A program made the position numbers and the translations under genes. Of a stretch of DNA of 64,000 bases, positions 11,169 through 24,515 are shown piece after piece. Positions within the stretch are counted from its first letter, which is position 1. Each line of letters begins with the position of its first letter. Under the pieces are notes generated by a model. It had not been told where the DNA came from. It made no database searches and saw nothing but the letters and a program-made list of their open reading frames with translations. The DNA is taken from NCBI RefSeq assembly GCF_001625215.2, contig NC_030387.2:24874517-24938516 (forward strand), given 5' to 3'. This DNA is from Daucus carota subsp. sativus. Taxonomy: Eukaryota > Streptophyta > Magnoliopsida > Apiales > Apiaceae.

Positions 11169-12587
11169 GCTAATTTGACTCTTTATTCATGTTCTAATTA
11201 AAGAGTTCACGCAGGCAGTATGAGCAACAAGGAACATGCAGGACAACTACAAGTTACAAGAAGAGAGTCACATGCCTACTGGCTAAACTCTCCTGGTCAA
11301 ATCTGGGCACCATGTCCCCACGTTTAAGCAATAAATCTTCTTATTTTTTCTACGGTCATGTGACTTTGTTATGGGTTCCTACCGGGTTGTTTATAGACCG
11401 GGCAGTCCGAGTTCAAACTACATTTTAAAGTCATTTTTATTTTTAAACAAAAAGTTAATAAATTTTTGAGAAATTATCTAAGAAATTAAGTCATAAAATG
11501 ATAAAATCAACGAGAATCTTCGTCTAACTCTTTTTCACCTCTGGCGTATTCTGTTTCAATACAAACACTAACTATTACATAATCCCTTCTAACTAATATT
11601 TTTTTTCATACATATGAAGACATACGAAATATGAAATTTTTTAATTTAAAATCAATTGAATAATAAGTTATCACATATTAATAACAGGAAAATATTTATT
11701 TGAATAATAAATTATCACATATTAATAACAAGAAAATATTTATAAATTAATAATAAATTGTAAAAACTAAATTTTCCTGAAAAAGTATAATCAATTGATT
11801 AATATAATTTAATTTAAATTCAGCTCATTAATACTAAAATATTAATAAAATGATTTTAAAATTTTAATAATAATTAAATTACGAACTATATACCCGCCGT
11901 GCTTGACGCGGGTAAAAAGACAAGTACAATTAAACTCCCGGATATCATATCCTCTTGGTCTGCAAACTTTTACGGTACCTGTTAACTACCATAATCCAAT
12001 CATTCTTAAAGGGCGCAAGGGTATTAATCCAACCAAACAGAGCAGTAACATCATATTTAGATACATTACATACCCGTGTTTAACAAGAAATTTAAATCAG
12101 TTCTAGTCATTTCTAAACCCAACTACATTCACATACCTAAATCGATGATTGTTTCATATCACTCATTCAACAATTAATTCAAATGAACAAAACCAGTGTG
12201 TTTGTCGACCATGGAAGTTTAAAAGAAAATAAATTTGGGGAATCTAAGAAGGTCAAAGTAAACTTGAGGTGAGCAGAATTTCCTAGATGTAAAATTCCGA
12301 CTGCAAACAAGAATTATTTGCTTCTGTAACCACACTGTCTATATTTATTTGCTTCATTTAACTATTCTGACATGAATATATGCAAAAAGCACATATGTAT
12401 TGTGATCCGTACTTATATACCACATTGCGACTCCTATGCAAGACAACTGGTCATTAAGATCCTGTTACACGTATAGATGACAGCAGAAAATGAACCATAT
12501 AATGTGCCACTGATGCAACAAGCAGGTTCATACAAGGGGATGAGAATTACTGATACTTTGAAGAAGAGACGCTTCATTTCTGGGCTA
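11169..12587. other. intergenic; 3' flank of GC1
   Basis: A worn Helitron-like hairpin (CCCGCCGTGCTTGACGCGGG) lies at about 11894-11913. Otherwise only short tandem-like ATTATCACATATTAATAACA text (about 11665-11730, two copies) was seen. The last few hundred bases are likely the 3' UTR of GC1. Confidence 0.5.
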
Positions 12588-15500
12588 TTACTGATTCTTT
12601 GGCTTTGCCAAGGATATCTGCACATCAAATTATTATAGAAAAACTGACAGTTAGCAGAGTCTTTAATTAAACATCTTCCTAGCATAATCAGAACAGAGAA
12701 ATATCACCTCCCTTTTTTATAAACTTTTGACTTGCTTCTGTATTGGGAGAAGAAAAGTGTAGAGAAAATAACAGAAGTTATACCTCTGCGTTTCCTATGT
12801 TTCTGGGTGAAAATTTTAAAATGTATTTATTTGCTAATTAGATTTAAATGTTGAGACCACGTATCAACATGGAGTGCTACCATGTGCATGGGAACTACTA
12901 TTTTACACTATATGCACGAGGGGTTTTAAAATCAAAAATAACGCATATGAATAGGGAGGTAAATTAAAATATTTTGCATTCCATCTCCCGCTTCTGATTT
13001 TTTTTTATGGAGAAAAGCAAGGGTAAAGATGTAAATTTTATATGCTTTCCACCCAGTAATTGCACTACAAAAGTGGGATGCAAGGGAATGGGAGAAAATT
13101 ACAAGAGGTTAATGGTACAAATATACTCGTACCATTTAAATGATATTTTCTGAAATTAAAAAAAAATGCAACTGAAAATCAACGATAAATATATGATTTC
13201 AATCCAACTTGAAAGCCCGTAAAATGAAAGTAGTTTCCCTCTATATATATAACCTTTCTAATTTCACTTCCTTCACTTTCCACTTACTAATTATTTTTTG
13301 GGTAAGGTCAATTACAAGAAATTTGAATAGTCACGCACACATTTGCCTCCATGAGGCTTAAACCCTCGACCTTTGGTATTAAGGACAAGGAATAACCTCT
13401 AGTAGGAGCAAGGGTATCCTGACAATCTGCAGATATCACTTAGACATTGGTGACCACTGATTAGACCTATCTGAATACATAGATTGGTGATAACGAGTAC
13501 AGATACATTACCAGTAGCAGATCCTCATCAGTACCAAACGATTTGCGGGCTTTTTCCAGACATCTTGATGTGATCCGCTCAAGTTTCCTGAAAATGATTG
13601 TTAAGTTTATGCAATTATCACAAGGCCTTAAGCTACATACTAGTGACAGTTATTATATGTTCATACTATTAAACATGCAGCTGAAACAGATTTAATCAGT
13701 ACTCGATACCTTAGATACAATATTTCTGTTAAATATGTTGGTACTAACATCTATAATCTGTAAAAAATGAACTCTTATAAACTCTAGTTTAGCAGTTCAT
13801 TGAACTACAAAATACCCACCCAAAATTCATAATGTACTACCTAGTCTAAATATATACCTACAGGTTAAGGCGTGAAGCCACTTGTCTTTTAAGTTTGTAT
13901 AGATCGAAATCTGCACTCCATATATAGCTAATAAATATCCCTATAACACATAAAGATATTTTTACAAAATTTTTAAGGTCGACAAAAAAGCGAAGTTGCC
14001 ATTTGGTATCAAAATAAGTGAAGTCAAGAGTAGAGGCATGCAACAAAACAAGAAAGCATATGTTAGTTTTTAATATTAGCCACAAGCACGTTCATTTATA
14101 TAAAGCTATTACCAGGGAAACATGCATATGGAGATATCCAAATAATAATGAGAATTTAAACAAGCCAAAACAGAGACTAAGATGCATATGGTCTAATTTC
14201 TGTTTATTTGAGTAAACTATACCATTTAGACTAATTCTCTTGGTATTAGGAGCTCCAGCCATCCACTTACAGTTACACTTATAAGGAAGCTACTGTCTAA
14301 ACATGGCTGAACACAGTATAGCTAGTTATAACATTTACGAAGACCAGATAGTATGAATACCTCGAACTAGCTGGATCTCGAATCTCAAACTCATCTCTTA
14401 CAGCATCATAGCCAGATATTACGACATAATGACCTGTTGAAGTCATCAATTTTTCCTTTAGTAATTAGAAGTAATAAATTTGCACATGAACAATTGTGAC
14501 AAATACATAAATAACAAGGGAAAATAGTTGGATTAGTTTTAACAAAATGAACTGTAATTCAATAAAATAATTTTTCATCAGACATGTATTATATTGAAAA
14601 CAAGTAACAGTTACAAAATAGCTCGACCGCATATTTATAGGTCAAGTTGAAACAATGTTCAGCCATATTAAAATCGACACTGAAGTATATCTAAACATTA
14701 TGATCCAATACCTGGAGATATAACACAACTTACCAGTGTAACTAAAGCTGCCATTGCACAAGCTTGAGACACAACAATCTTCTAGCCATGACCGACTGTA
14801 AAAGACAATGGTAGCTACTAGTGAAGATTAAGATACTATTTGTAGACAACAGTAGATATTATGCAATGACTAACAGATCTACCGTAGATTTTATATGAAA
14901 AGAAAATAAACCGGTCATGTATACTAAGAAAATAGAAGTAATTTATGTTGGCACCTTAATGTGTATTGGTCAACCAATGCAATTGCTATATACTTTCCTG
15001 ACAATATTAAAAGAGAGAGTTGTTCTCCACTGATTGACCTGCACTGTATAAAACAGAATGTGCATTTAGAATGTGAGAAGTGTAACAAATACACAAGGTT
15101 TAAAATGAGTGAACTGCAGCAGTAGGATGACAGAAAAGTAAGTACGGCTGCCTCTGATATCCGCTAATAATCGAGCCTATGTTTAAAACGATTTATTTTC
15201 CATTCAAAAAACATAACAGTCAGTGTTTGTTATCACGATCTGTGCTCTGGAAATATAAAATTTAGAAGGCAAGAAAAAAGAGGACCGAGAAGTGGAAGAC
15301 GCGAGACATTATTTTAGAAAGAGTCGTGGATGCATGAAATGATAGAGAGACTAGAGAGGAAACAAGAGAGACTGGATCAAGTTGATATATTAGTCTAGGC
15401 CTGTCAGATCTTGGGCTAAAAAACAATGCATGGGAAAGATTGATAACTTCAGACAAACACTGTCAAAACAGAAATCTTCTCATTACATTACATCCACTTA

Positions 15501-18187
15501 TTACTAGTTTACTATCGTTTAAACTAAATGATTGTAAATTATAGTATGAAGAGAAGGGAGATTCTACTACTAAATTCTAAGTTGGTTGGAAAAGGTACGG
15601 GAATCTTTAACATTTTACTACTAAATTCTAAGTTAAATGGAAAAGGTAACGGAATCTTTAACATGAAAGAGCGTATTATAGATTGGAATGATGCAATTGG
15701 TGTCTGAAATGATTATAATGAAAAGAGAACACAAAAGAACTTCAAGTCATAACTATTGCCTATAACCCATTGTAAATCCATTTTCTCAACTTTTTATGTA
15801 GGCCAGATTTTATGTTTCAGAATCCAAATTTAAGAACTTGGTTGCAGGCTCCAGAAAGCATCCTGAATATTACAGTATATGTTATATATGAATATTAGAA
15901 ATTTCTGAAGAATCTAGCAGAATCCAAAATCTGGACACATACTCTGTACTTCAAATACTACTGCACACAGGTGAAGCCCGTATGTTTGGAACAAGAAAAA
16001 TAAGATCAACCATCAATGACTAGCCTCTTTTACTTTTACTATAGGTGACTGGAATACTTCATAAAATATGGGGAGTTTTACCTCTATACTAATTCCAGCA
16101 TCCATTGCTTTCTGAAAGAGTGTATCCACTCGCGCAGAATCATTAGGCAATTGCTCCTACAAGATACAATTTTTACAATTCATCACGGTACATAAACTCT
16201 AAATCCTAAAAAAGTACATTTGGCAAAAGAAGTGTGTAAATATGTTAAGTGTACTATCAATCTCATGATAAAAGTATAAGTAGTGGCAGCTTACAGCTAT
16301 GAGACAGAATAAACATGCCTAAATTACTATGCGAATACCCAGTGTTATCATATGAGTGACAGGACATAATAGTTTTTTTTTTTTGGTAAATGACAGGACT
16401 TATCGTTTGTTTACAGTACCAAATTGTCCGAACTGGTTAAATTTTATGACTCTAACATGTGTGGACTCAGGTGGTAGCCCTGCTTTCCCTCCCCCGGACC
16501 AGGTCTGAAAGCGTGCAATCATAAAACCATAATTTTAACATGTTTAAAAGTATATCTAACAAATGGAATTTTTTATTAACCTCACTCCAGAGACACCACC
16601 GGCTCTTACACAATAATACGCCCATACAAAATCATTAAGTAAAAAAATTTATTTATAATTTTAACACTTAAAACAACTACTACCCAACTACTGCAACTCT
16701 ACAGGAAAAGGTAAACAATTAGATGGATTACTCAGTTCATAGCATCAAAAGCCACCTTGTAGAATATCTCTGCAGAAAATTTTGGATTTGCTCCCAATGT
16801 TACAGTGAAGTAGGAAAAATTTACAGCAAACTTCTGCAGCAGATATGCGAGATCAACCGTCCAAATACTGCAATTATAAATCAAGAGATAATCATCCTGT
16901 GTTACCGGTAGATGTAAGTGTTTTTACGAGTTTGTTTATGCTAATGTAAATATGTAGTATAAAACAGTCAAATAATTTTAAAAAGGGATGTCTAATAGTA
17001 TATCAGCAAAATGCCATGCAATTAACACATAACATTTAAATGTTCATACAAAAATTAATTAATTAAATATCATCATGAAGCACCATATTTAAAAGCTGGT
17101 AAGGCTGTAAAATTTGACTACATATTTTCAGCTTTCATTTAAAGCTCAATTCATATGTGGCCTTATCCACCAACAAGAGGGTCCAGATATGTGTGTGTGT
17201 GTGTGTGTCAGCTTTTCAGAGAACCAGCAAACATCACCATGCCACAATCGCTTACCACTTTTCAAAATTCTCATTAAGGTCACTCTGATATACTTTAAAC
17301 TGATCTAAATTTCTATAAATGTAACGTGAAGACCCTACTGGAATATCTGGGAACACTATATGCTAATTATGTATAGCTTGAATTTCCCGAGTCTTATAGC
17401 TAGGCGCTAGCTTACCATGACATTTTGTCAGTGCCACACCAAAGGAAGTGATAAATGTTGTTAGATTAAGGTATAATGTCAATAATGCACGTAAAAAAAA
17501 AATGAACAATGGGTTCATCATAAAAACAAACTTACAAACAGCATGAACTTAATAGATACAAGCATTTTGTAGCAGCAGATACAGGATATCATATCATATA
17601 AGAAGCAAAATAAGGTATCAAAGGTTAACACATCAAGCCTAGTTATACAAACTGGAACATACCTTGTGGTACAGCATAACTTATCCAGTTCTTGAATATT
17701 ACAGTTTTTTATACCAAGTGTTCTTAATGCCATCAAAACACAATAGAGTCCACAATCCCATGTGCGTAGTTGGTGGATGTGTGGCACCTACAGCCAAACA
17801 TATACCGATTAATCTAAACAAAATAGAACAGAGTTAAGAGTAACTGTGGCTGAAATTAAAGGAAGTAAATTACAGAATTAGTTCTAATTTTAATCATATA
17901 TTTATTTTTAGCGAGAGATGTTCTATTAATTGCAGAGATTTGATCCCCGTAGAAGTTTCTTTATAGTATGAAAAATAATTAGAAATCACAATTCTAGCAA
18001 CAAAAAAATGAACACTTACATCTACAAAATATGATCTAGGCAAGAGCGCAGTATCATAATTCCCATTCATAACTGACTGTCTGAATGAAAAGAATTCAAC
18101 CAAGCTCCAATGATTTTCATCTGATTGTTCGTCATCTAGTTCATCTGTACCCAAAAGCTTATTTACGAGAACATGTAAAGGCCACAT
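12588..18187 (-). CDS. GC1: guanylyl cyclase 1 family protein (GC1), papain-like fold
   Basis: Nine coding exons: 18187-18020, 17787-17663, 16867-16756, 16156-16082, 15043-14955, 14795-14734, 14433-14361, 13587-13512 and 12617-12588. They give 269 residues, close to the roughly 270 of Arabidopsis GC1. Diagnostic text: MWPLHVLVNKLLG at the N-terminus, VPHIHQLRTWDCGL (57-70), IWTVDLAYLLQKF, EQLPNDSARVDTLFQKAM, GKYIAIALVDQY, GHYVVISGYDAVRDEFEIRDPASS (starting 211, split by one junction) and KSFGTDEDLLL. Known: this plant family (Guanylate_cyc_2) was reported to make cGMP in vitro. Seen: Cys68, His212 and Asp230 sit where a C39/papain-like Cys-His-Asp triad would be. Inference: the fold is protease-like and the cyclase role should be held loosely. 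No signal peptide or membrane segment. Introns hold simple repeats and transposon scraps but every junction is GT-AG. Confidence 0.95.
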
Positions 18188-19111
18188 TGAGGACCAGATT
18201 AATATGTGGAGGTATGGGCTAATTCTTGCACATAAACACCACGAGCTGTAAACAACTGATCAGCCTTCACTTGTTCTTGTAAAGTTTCTATTAGTTGCTG
18301 TTATCCATCACCTGCAACATGCATTTAGATGGACTAAATCACCAAACATGCTGCCAAAGATTACAGTCTCTAGATTGTCGAAGTAGATAGTCTAAATGTC
18401 TTTCACAATATAAAGGACCCAGGTAAAACAGAATCCCAATAAAATGATATAACGAATTGGAATGGGACTAAACATCAGTTTGGAGCGTAACATAATAATT
18501 CAACCAGAAAATTTAGTCATTTACGAGCTCAACCCATGAAGACATCAATTGATTTTCAACCCTAACTAAGAAAATATGTAGCAAATTCGGAGTATTCTTA
18601 ATTAAATTACAACAAACATAAAAAGAAAAAGTCCAACAATTTAACCAATATGGGCTTGATGCTCTGAAAAAAAAATCCAAATATTCTACTGTTTAACAGA
18701 AATAAACTCAACCCAAGCCTCCAAATTCCAACCAACAAATGAGCTGCATAGAGCTAATAACCACTAGATCAGGTGACCCTCTTGCCTTTTCTGATCAAAC
18801 AAATATAACAACTGGCCAACAATTAATATTCTTGTTAATTCTTCTTTCAATCAATTAAGCAAATTCATATCATAACAAAAATAAAACATAACATATACCA
18901 CACTGCAATCAAATGAGTCAATACCCAAGATAAATCAATAAAAATCAAGATTTATTTGTTGTTGATTTTACAAAGAGAGAATAAAAACTGAGGTGCCCAT
19001 ATGACAAAACTCAGAAACAAATATGCATTATAATATAATGAATCGTATATTGATTTGATGTATGAAAGATTAAATCTTGTGCAATAGAGAAAAAAAATGA
19101 AAAGGGGTACC
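18188..19111 (-). promoter_or_regulatory. GC1: GC1 5' leader with a probable UTR intron and short uORF
   Basis: Minus-strand text CTAAG|GTACCCC at 19111/19110 looks like a donor, and TTGCAG|GTGATGG at 18312/18311 looks like its acceptor, giving a 799-bp intron in the 5' UTR. Directly after the acceptor an upstream ATG at 18308 opens a 5-codon uORF (MDNSN, stop at 18293-18291), 104 nt before the main ATG. Whether it limits translation is unknown. A T22 run (19327-19348) lies further upstream. Confidence 0.55.
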
Positions 19112-19535
19112 TTAGATTGAAGAAAAAAGAGGAGAAATTGGTGACGATGATGAGAATTGAAATGGGAGGATTGGTCCTTTGAAAGTCAAAGCGGTTGAGC
19201 TATTGGCTCACTAATCATGAGAAATGGCCTTTTCCGGCGGCTCAGTAAGTGGGCTCCACTTCACCAATATTTTTAATTTCATGTGCCAAACATGTGTTCT
19301 ATAATTCTATTATTCCGGATAGTTTGTTTTTTTTTTTTTTTTTTTTTACAATTACACCGTCGTTTAATTTAAACAAGGAACAACTATATTTTAGATTCCG
19401 TTCGTATTTTTTTAAGGGACCAAAATGATTTACTTTTTTTTTTAAAAATTTTGAAGTCTTTTCTTTATAATTTTTGGTTGGTTTGAGTTTACACAGTTTT
19501 CTTGTTCGAGAGTTTCAACATATTTCATTTTCAAT

Positions 19536-21059
19536 TGTTAGGTCCAGATACGATTGTAGAAGGGGGTTGAATACAATCGACACCAAATTATCGCGGAAGT
19601 GAATCTGATTGAATATAACTTGTTAATCAGATTATAATTAATTAATATAACAATGTTTGAAGTCGTTATATAATTAATATGGTTCAGTTTTAATGTCCAC
19701 TAAAGTTCGTAGAATAAATTCGACAGGGTATATTCTAGATTTAGTGATTAAAACAACCGGGTTATCAAAGCACAGCAAACTGTGGATATAACGAACAAGC
19801 AAGTTACGAACAACTTGAAAGCTTTACAAATGCTTTTAAATTACAAAGTGATGAACACTTTCAAATAAAGAAACTAAGCCATATTTATAGGCAAAGCTTT
19901 GTACATGAAAGACAATCACTAGACAAGACAATTACAAGCTAGGAAAGACAAATATAAAGAAGGTATGACAATCTAGGCTTGGGCAAGACAATATAAGGCA
20001 AGGAAAGACAATTACAGATTGTCTACCAAGCTTTAAACATGTCAGAAAGACAATTGAAGGGAAGGTATGACAATTCTATTGGCAGAAAGACAATCTGTAG
20101 ATTCGGCAAGACAATTCAGGATTGTCTTGCATACCTCCAACCAATCGGCAAGACAAATGGATTGTCTTGGCAGAGGTGAGACACACAGCAAGACAAACTA
20201 ATTGTCTTGTCAGTCCATCAACATTTCGGCAAGACAAACACCAATTGTCTTGCTGCTTCTGTTGAATCCACGGACAGACAATCAAGAATTGTCTTGAAAG
20301 CTAGATGAAGTCACTCGGCAAGACAATCCTGAATTGTCTTGCTGAGATGGTTTATGTGATTAAATAAAGTAATTTGACATATATATAATAGAAAATTATA
20401 CACTTAATTAAGTTAATCATATAAATTCATAAATTAAATTAATTCGAGAGTGAATTAATTTAATAAATAAATTACATAATTAATATAATTATCCGTGAAG
20501 TGAAATAATAATCTATTAAATATTTAATCACCCATTCTTTAGCAGAACTGCTCCCAGTCTTCTTTAAGCTTTAATAACTTCTTCTTTCTTTGTCGAACGA
20601 ACGAACTACCACTTCTGCTTGACTTCAAATATTTAATTTGAATAACTGATACACAAATGTACTGTCTGGTTCATCTGTATCTAGTTAAATCAAATATTCT
20701 TCGTCAAATAAACAATAAGAATTTGGTTTGTTCGTCGAGTCTTCGTCTTGTAAGTACTTCTTCATTAAATGGAATCTTCTGATGAAATAAAGTATGGAAA
20801 CTTTATATCTTCTGAACTCCTGGACGTGCCACAAAAGATTATTTGTGCACTGAGTCTTGAACATATTAATGAACTTCTTTCAGTGGTGTGCAGTAGCATC
20901 CTGGAATTTATCTGACATATAATTCCCATAAATCATTTGACGTTCTTCGTTCGGATTCCGATGACTTGCTAATTACCGAGCTTTCTTATCTGAGTTGAGT
21001 TGTACCTCTTTAAATACAAATAGGCTGAACATATGCCTTTCATCAATGTATGTGTAACA
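19536..21059 (-). mobile_element. solo LTR, copia-type family A, reverse orientation
   Basis: Read on the minus strand it starts TGTTACACATAC at 21059 and ends TTCAACCCCCTTCTACAATCG...GGACCTAACA at 19536, a TG...CA LTR. The same ends and the internal text GAAGTTCATTAATATGTTCA occur in the LTR at 27993-33870, so both belong to one family. No primer-binding site or gag-pol follows, hence solo LTR. Flanks (TCAAT and CAAAT) are only a weak target-duplication match. Copia (Tork-like) is inferred from the C-rich 3' end and is not proven. Confidence 0.75.
20106..20342. repeat. array of six short hairpins, period about 42 bp
   Basis: Six units of the form GCAAGACAAT-loop-ATTGTCTTGC start near 20106, 20148, 20188, 20229, 20276 and 20318. 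The first and last have perfect 10-bp arms with 5-base loops (TCAGG, CCTGA); the others have 8-9 pairs. Upstream, from about 19910 to 20100, AGACAAT appears many more times without a partner arm. The array sits inside the solo LTR and would lie in its transcript. Confidence 0.9.
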
Positions 21060-21946
21060 CAAATTTTACTTGCACATGGCTCATGGCATATTTATAAATT
21101 GTGTTTAATATAATTTTTTTAAAGAAATTTTTAATGTTATATGTGTTTTAAAAAGGTGTTACTTATATTTAGATGTCACATAATTTTAAATTTTTAATCA
21201 ATGTTTTGTAAAACATACATACTTCAGTCAAATTTTATTAAAAATAATTATCTTTCATCGTAGTATGAGTTAGATCATGGTTGATAGTTGGGAATTTATC
21301 AAGTATACAACTTTTTGGATTTTATTTGCAAATATATTATCTTTTCCAAAATATTTCAAATATACTATCTTATAAATCTTATTTACAAATATACTACCTT
21401 ATCTTATTCACCTTTTCATTTCTTTATTACTTATCTATTCCCCTCTCTCACCTCACACTCTTCAGATCTATTCACACCTGTTTCGATCACGTTGCCCCAG
21501 CCTCCTCTATCGATCGCCCTCCAGTGACCCCTGTTTCAACTTCTATTATCGTCCATACAAAGATCCCTATCCGCAACTGCTTATTCTTCCCCTATTGTTA
21601 TCACGGTCGACCTCTGAAAGTCGTTGTCGCCTTCTCTCGAACAGCCTATCATTCAAACTGTTGTCCTCCGATATCAACACGTGTCGGCGTTAATTGTCGT
21701 CGCTATTCTCGAAATTAACCTCTGCCTCCTTCCTATTTTCCTCCCTGCGTCTCTCTGAATGCTGATAAGTTGATGTATGTGTTTGTGTGTATTGTGTGTG
21801 TATAGGATAGTGTTAATATGAGGGTGCTATGGGGATTATAAAGAAATGGAGATTATGAAGGTTGTTTTGAGTTGAATTCTAGTTTGTTGTTTTAGTTGTT
21901 TTTTATGTTGTAAGGTTGATATTAGAATTGCCCCCGCAAGGGTGTT
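21060..21946. other. intergenic, no supported gene
   Basis: A plus-strand open stretch at about 21281-21718 has no recognisable domain and a biased, low-complexity start. TTACAAATATACTA-like text repeats at 21325-21400. It may be a worn captured fragment, but I see no proof of a gene. Confidence 0.5.
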
Positions 21947-21990
21947 TGTAACATCCTTGTCCTAAAATAAAGGGATGTTCAATACTCTTA

Positions 21991-22454
21991 GAGGGGTGTA
22001 TTGGATTGGGATTTTAAAGCATTTTTTTGCATTCATGAAATCCGAGGGTATTCGATTGGGATTGTTTGAAATCCATTAAAATCTTGAGGTATTCAATTGA
22101 GATTTTAAATTATGCTACAAAATCTGGTGGTATTCAATTGGGATTTTAAATTATGCTTTAAAATCCGATGGTATTCAATTGGGATTGTTTAAAATCCATT
22201 AAAATCTGATGGTATTCAAATGCTGATTGATTTTTTTTCATTTCATAAAATGATGGATTTTGTGACATTCTTCAGTGTATTTTAAGTTTTTTGAAATCCC
22301 ACCAAAATCAATGGGATTTTGAAGCATTGTACCTAAATCCTATCAACTCTGCGACATTTTATCAAGAATCCGCACAAAATCAAAATCTCATACAATCCAT
22401 TAAAATCCATAGACTAAAAACAATCCATTAAAATCCCAATCGAATACACCCCCG
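21991..22454. mobile_element. PIF/Harbinger-type MITE with TTA target duplication
   Basis: Flanked by TTA at 21988-21990 and 22455-22457. Ends GAGGGGTGTATTGGATTGGG and, inverted, CGGGGGTGTATTCGATTGGG. Inside, GGTATTCAATTGGGATTTTAAA is repeated about four times in tandem. 464 bp, inserted in the gypsy LTR. Confidence 0.9.
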
Positions 22455-23685
22455 TTAGATTTATTAAAATAGATTTCGGAATTTTTACATGTAATGAAGA
22501 TTTTTTTTCTTTAAGAATTTGTGAGAAAATTGCTAATAGTGAAGAGACCCTATAAAGGAGAAATGACATGAAGGGGTAAAAATAAAAGTTCCAAACTAAT
22601 TTCTAGATACTTTATTAATTATCGGACCGGATAAATAGTGAATGGAAATATAATCAGAATTCCAAGATTTTGCTCTGAACTTTGATTATAAAATCAAGGC
22701 AGTTGAAAATAAGAAAAAAAATTGAAAAGACCCAAATTGAGTCAAGGATCATCCTAGAGTATCTAAATAAATTGAGGAACTCATTTATGAATTTTCGGAA
22801 ATTTTATGAAGCTCAAGAAAGTCAAAATGTAAGGAATAAAGGAACTGGATACCCAAGATTTTCAGACTGCAATACGACCTTTAAATTAAAGCAGCGAAAT
22901 TTAGAAGGAATACTGAAGAGGAGGGCAGTACATTTATGATCTTTGGAGTCCCTAGAACATTCCTATATTGACTTGGAAGAAAAATCTCAAGATTAGGAGT
23001 GGACAGGGATTAGTGGAACAATATTTAACTGATAGACCCTAAAGAATGGTGGAATATCATTTGGACTCCAAACGAGCTCATTTTTCACGGAAAAATCCTA
23101 AATAATATATTAGGAATTATCATATCGTCGGAATTCGCAAACGAGATCAAGAAATACTGGAATAAATTAAAGAATCAACAAAAAAGAAGAGTAAAATGCA
23201 TGGAAAGTTATGGAATTCACTAGAATTGTCATATTGGCCTAGTTTGAAGTTTACATGTCGCACTATTAGTAAATGAATTTATACAGGAGATAAGTATCAA
23301 GATTATACATACATAAACCCCCAAAACAGATCAGTTGGCATGGAAGAAAAGAAAGAAGAGCCGGGTGAAGAAAAAGCAAGGAAGAAAGCTAAGGAAGAAA
23401 TCTAGAACAGTTTCAGCATAGTCACAGCCTCCTACCTTGTTTTGCCCAGGTATTTCGAGAACTTTAAGCTCTGATTTAGCTTATGGTTTATACATGAAAG
23501 TTGTTGCTTATGGTTTATAGAAGTTCCCTGTAAAGTTTCATGATTTGGATCTACATAGATTGAAAGTTATGAAGTTTCCAGTAAGGAGGTGCAAAAAGCT
23601 CAGGATCTGCAGCTTATCTCGACTTAGTGTAATTGTTTCCATATGATAAAGAATGATTTAAGTCTTGAACGTTTTATGAAAGATG

Positions 23686-23992
23686 TACTCCCTCCGTCCC
23701 CCTCAATTGTTTACATTGGAGGGGGACACGGAGACCAAGACAATGTATGAAAAATGAGTAAAGTTAGGTGAAAAGTGAATAAAGTGGTGGGACCCATCAA
23801 TATTTAATAATAGATTTGAGATAGTGGAGGAAAGTAGTGGGTGTAATAGTAGTTTTTATTGTTAAATATGAGATAGTGGGAGAAGATAGTGGGTGTAATG
23901 ATGAAAAAACTTACTATTTATGGTAACGTAAAGAAATGAGAGGGACATCCCAAAATAGTAACTGTAAAGAAATGAGAGGGACGGAGGGAGTA
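23686..23992. mobile_element. Stowaway MITE
   Basis: TA-flanked, CTCCCTCCGTCCCCCTCAATT at the left and AATGAGAGGGACGGAGGGAG at the right. Two near copies of GAGATAGTGG lie inside. Inserted in the gypsy LTR. Confidence 0.93.
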
Positions 23993-24515
23993 TATAACAA
24001 TTATAAAGGTGTGATAAAAATGGCAGTTGAAAATATGCATTTTTCAATATATGAAAAATAGTTGAACGAGGACTGCTCATTGAGGAATTTGATTCCCAGA
24101 TTTACACCTCTGTTTTTGAGAGCAATTTTGAATAGGTTATGGACTTTATTTCATATTGGACAAAGAATAAAAGTTGTAGAGAGATGTTCAATTGTGCTCC
24201 TTGTAAAATTTGGTATTATTTGGATGTATGAATAATGAGATAAGGTGAGAAGAAAAACTAGTTTCATGACGATAATAATATGTCAGCCCCTGTCCTGTTT
24301 TGTGCACAGCACATGAGACACTTAAAATCCTGTTTTGTAGATAGTGCCTTGAGATAAATTATTGTTTATTGTTTCTAGTTTACGTACGTGAAAACCTTGC
24401 ATTATTTAAGGTTACGGTTATTGAGTTATGAAGGTTTTACCGGAGGTTGTTAAAACTGAATTTGAGTTTGGCAAAAATATTTAAGACTTGTTTTAAAGGC
24501 ATGTTCTTGACTTAT

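Noticed and set aside
13300..13440. Possible SINE in a GC1 intron (text like AACCCTCGACCTTTGG)
   Set aside because: It resembles a worn pol III B-box region, but no tail or target duplication could be found.
20106..20342. Regular repeat-spacer look resembling a CRISPR array
   Set aside because: The units are palindromes with tiny loops inside a plant LTR, the spacing text is itself repetitive, and no cas-like gene is present.
21281..21718. 145-codon plus-strand open frame
   Set aside because: No recognisable domain, a hydrophobic low-complexity start, and it lies between two LTRs. A worn fragment is possible but not supported.
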